From Pseudomonadota bacterium (GTDB taxonomy: Bacteria > Pseudomonadota > Alphaproteobacteria > Sphingomonadales > SMXR01): a stretch of DNA of 6,355 nt. The notes beneath the pieces were generated by a model. The model was not told where the DNA came from. It saw only the letters and a list, made by a program, of their open reading frames with translations, and did not search any database. The stretch lies in contig JACZYI010000114.1 in NCBI GenBank assembly GCA_022571175.1, positions 1 through 6,355 on the forward strand, given 5' to 3'. Positions within the stretch are counted from its first letter, which is position 1, and each line of letters begins with the position of its first letter. The position numbers were made by a program, and so were the translations under genes. This document shows, one piece after another, positions 6,100 to 6,355 of the stretch.

Positions 6100-6355
6100 T
6101 CTTTAATTTGCTCCAGAAGCAGCCGGGCTTCAACCGAGGAATCGGATAATTTTTTCCGGAGTGCCGCTGTGCCACCCGCAGCATAGGCAGCAACGGCCCT
6201 CAACAATGCTCGAAGTTCTGCTGCACTCGAGGCATCAAAAGGCGCAAAAGCCCCTCCTGCGAGTCGCGCCATTTCCTGAAAAACTGCCCGCGCCACCGGA
6301 TCATTCCCCTCGTGAAACCTAAAAAGAGAGGTTTTTACAATACCCATTTCGCCTG
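6096..6355 (-). CDS. C-terminal end of a probable VWA-domain protein, cut by the window edge
   Basis: About 85 codons are visible, ending in TGA at 6096-6098. An ATG at 6347 could be a start, but the frame stays open to the edge (G and E precede it) and the sequence looks like the end of a longer protein, so I treat it as partial. It includes a short strand-like GIVKTSLFRFHEGNDP, then ARAVFQEMARLAGGAFAPFD and a helix ending AVAAYAAGG. From memory, this pattern matches the C-terminus of alphaproteobacterial von Willebrand factor A-like proteins encoded next to a DnaJ-domain gene. The metal-binding MIDAS residues would lie upstream and cannot be seen, so the call rests on the tail and context. 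The DnaJ-domain gene starts 24 bases downstream, likely in the same operon. No function beyond protein-protein interaction can be proposed. Confidence 0.6.
   Translation of the reverse strand, partial: GEMGIVKTSLFRFHEGNDPVARAVFQEMARLAGGAFAPFDASSAAELRALLRAVAAYAAGGTAALRKKLSDSSVEARLLLEQIKD

Noticed and set aside
1..6355. Mobile element, CRISPR, phage or defence system
   Set aside because: All frames are explained by chromosomal housekeeping or conserved families; I saw no terminal repeats, transposase, integrase or spaced direct repeats.

Overview
The window looks like an ordinary stretch of an alphaproteobacterial chromosome. The protein families, a ClpA with an IGF (not IGL) ClpP loop, a ClpS-ClpA pair and a membrane-anchored J protein with a mitochondrial Pam18/Tim14-like C-terminus all point that way. 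Base composition looks close to balanced by eye. I cannot place it below class level. I see no mobile element, CRISPR array, tRNA, rRNA or broken gene, and no previously undescribed system. Genes fill nearly all of it and the longest gap is 95 bases.

Layout: on the + strand, bases 1-1014 hold the 3' part of a FemAB/GNAT-like gene (COG3146, DUF482 type) whose first codons lie outside the window. All other genes are on the - strand. In transcription order from the right edge they are: the 3' end of a probable VWA-domain gene (6355-6096), a membrane-anchored DnaJ-domain gene (6071-5328, GTG start), a phosphomannomutase/phosphoglucomutase gene (5244-3865, GTG start), clpS (3769-3407) and clpA (3383-1011). 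The clpA and COG3146 stop codons overlap in the 4-base string TTAG, so the two transcription units meet tail to tail with no spacer.

Function: ClpS delivers N-degron substrates to the ClpA unfoldase, which feeds ClpP (not in this window). ClpS and ClpA form one unit, 23 bases apart, with a good extended -10 promoter just upstream of clpS. The VWA and DnaJ genes are 24 bases apart with a hairpin around the dnaJ ribosome binding site, which suggests coupled expression. The hexose-phosphate mutase supplies sugar-1-phosphates for envelope glycans. It may be co-transcribed with the J-protein gene, but nothing ties its function to the proteolysis genes.

The observations most worth checking are the Pam18-like J protein, the possible link between a FemAB/GNAT-fold enzyme and the ClpS N-degron pathway, the repetitive lysine-rich ClpA tail at the convergent junction, and the small inverted repeats around two ribosome binding sites.
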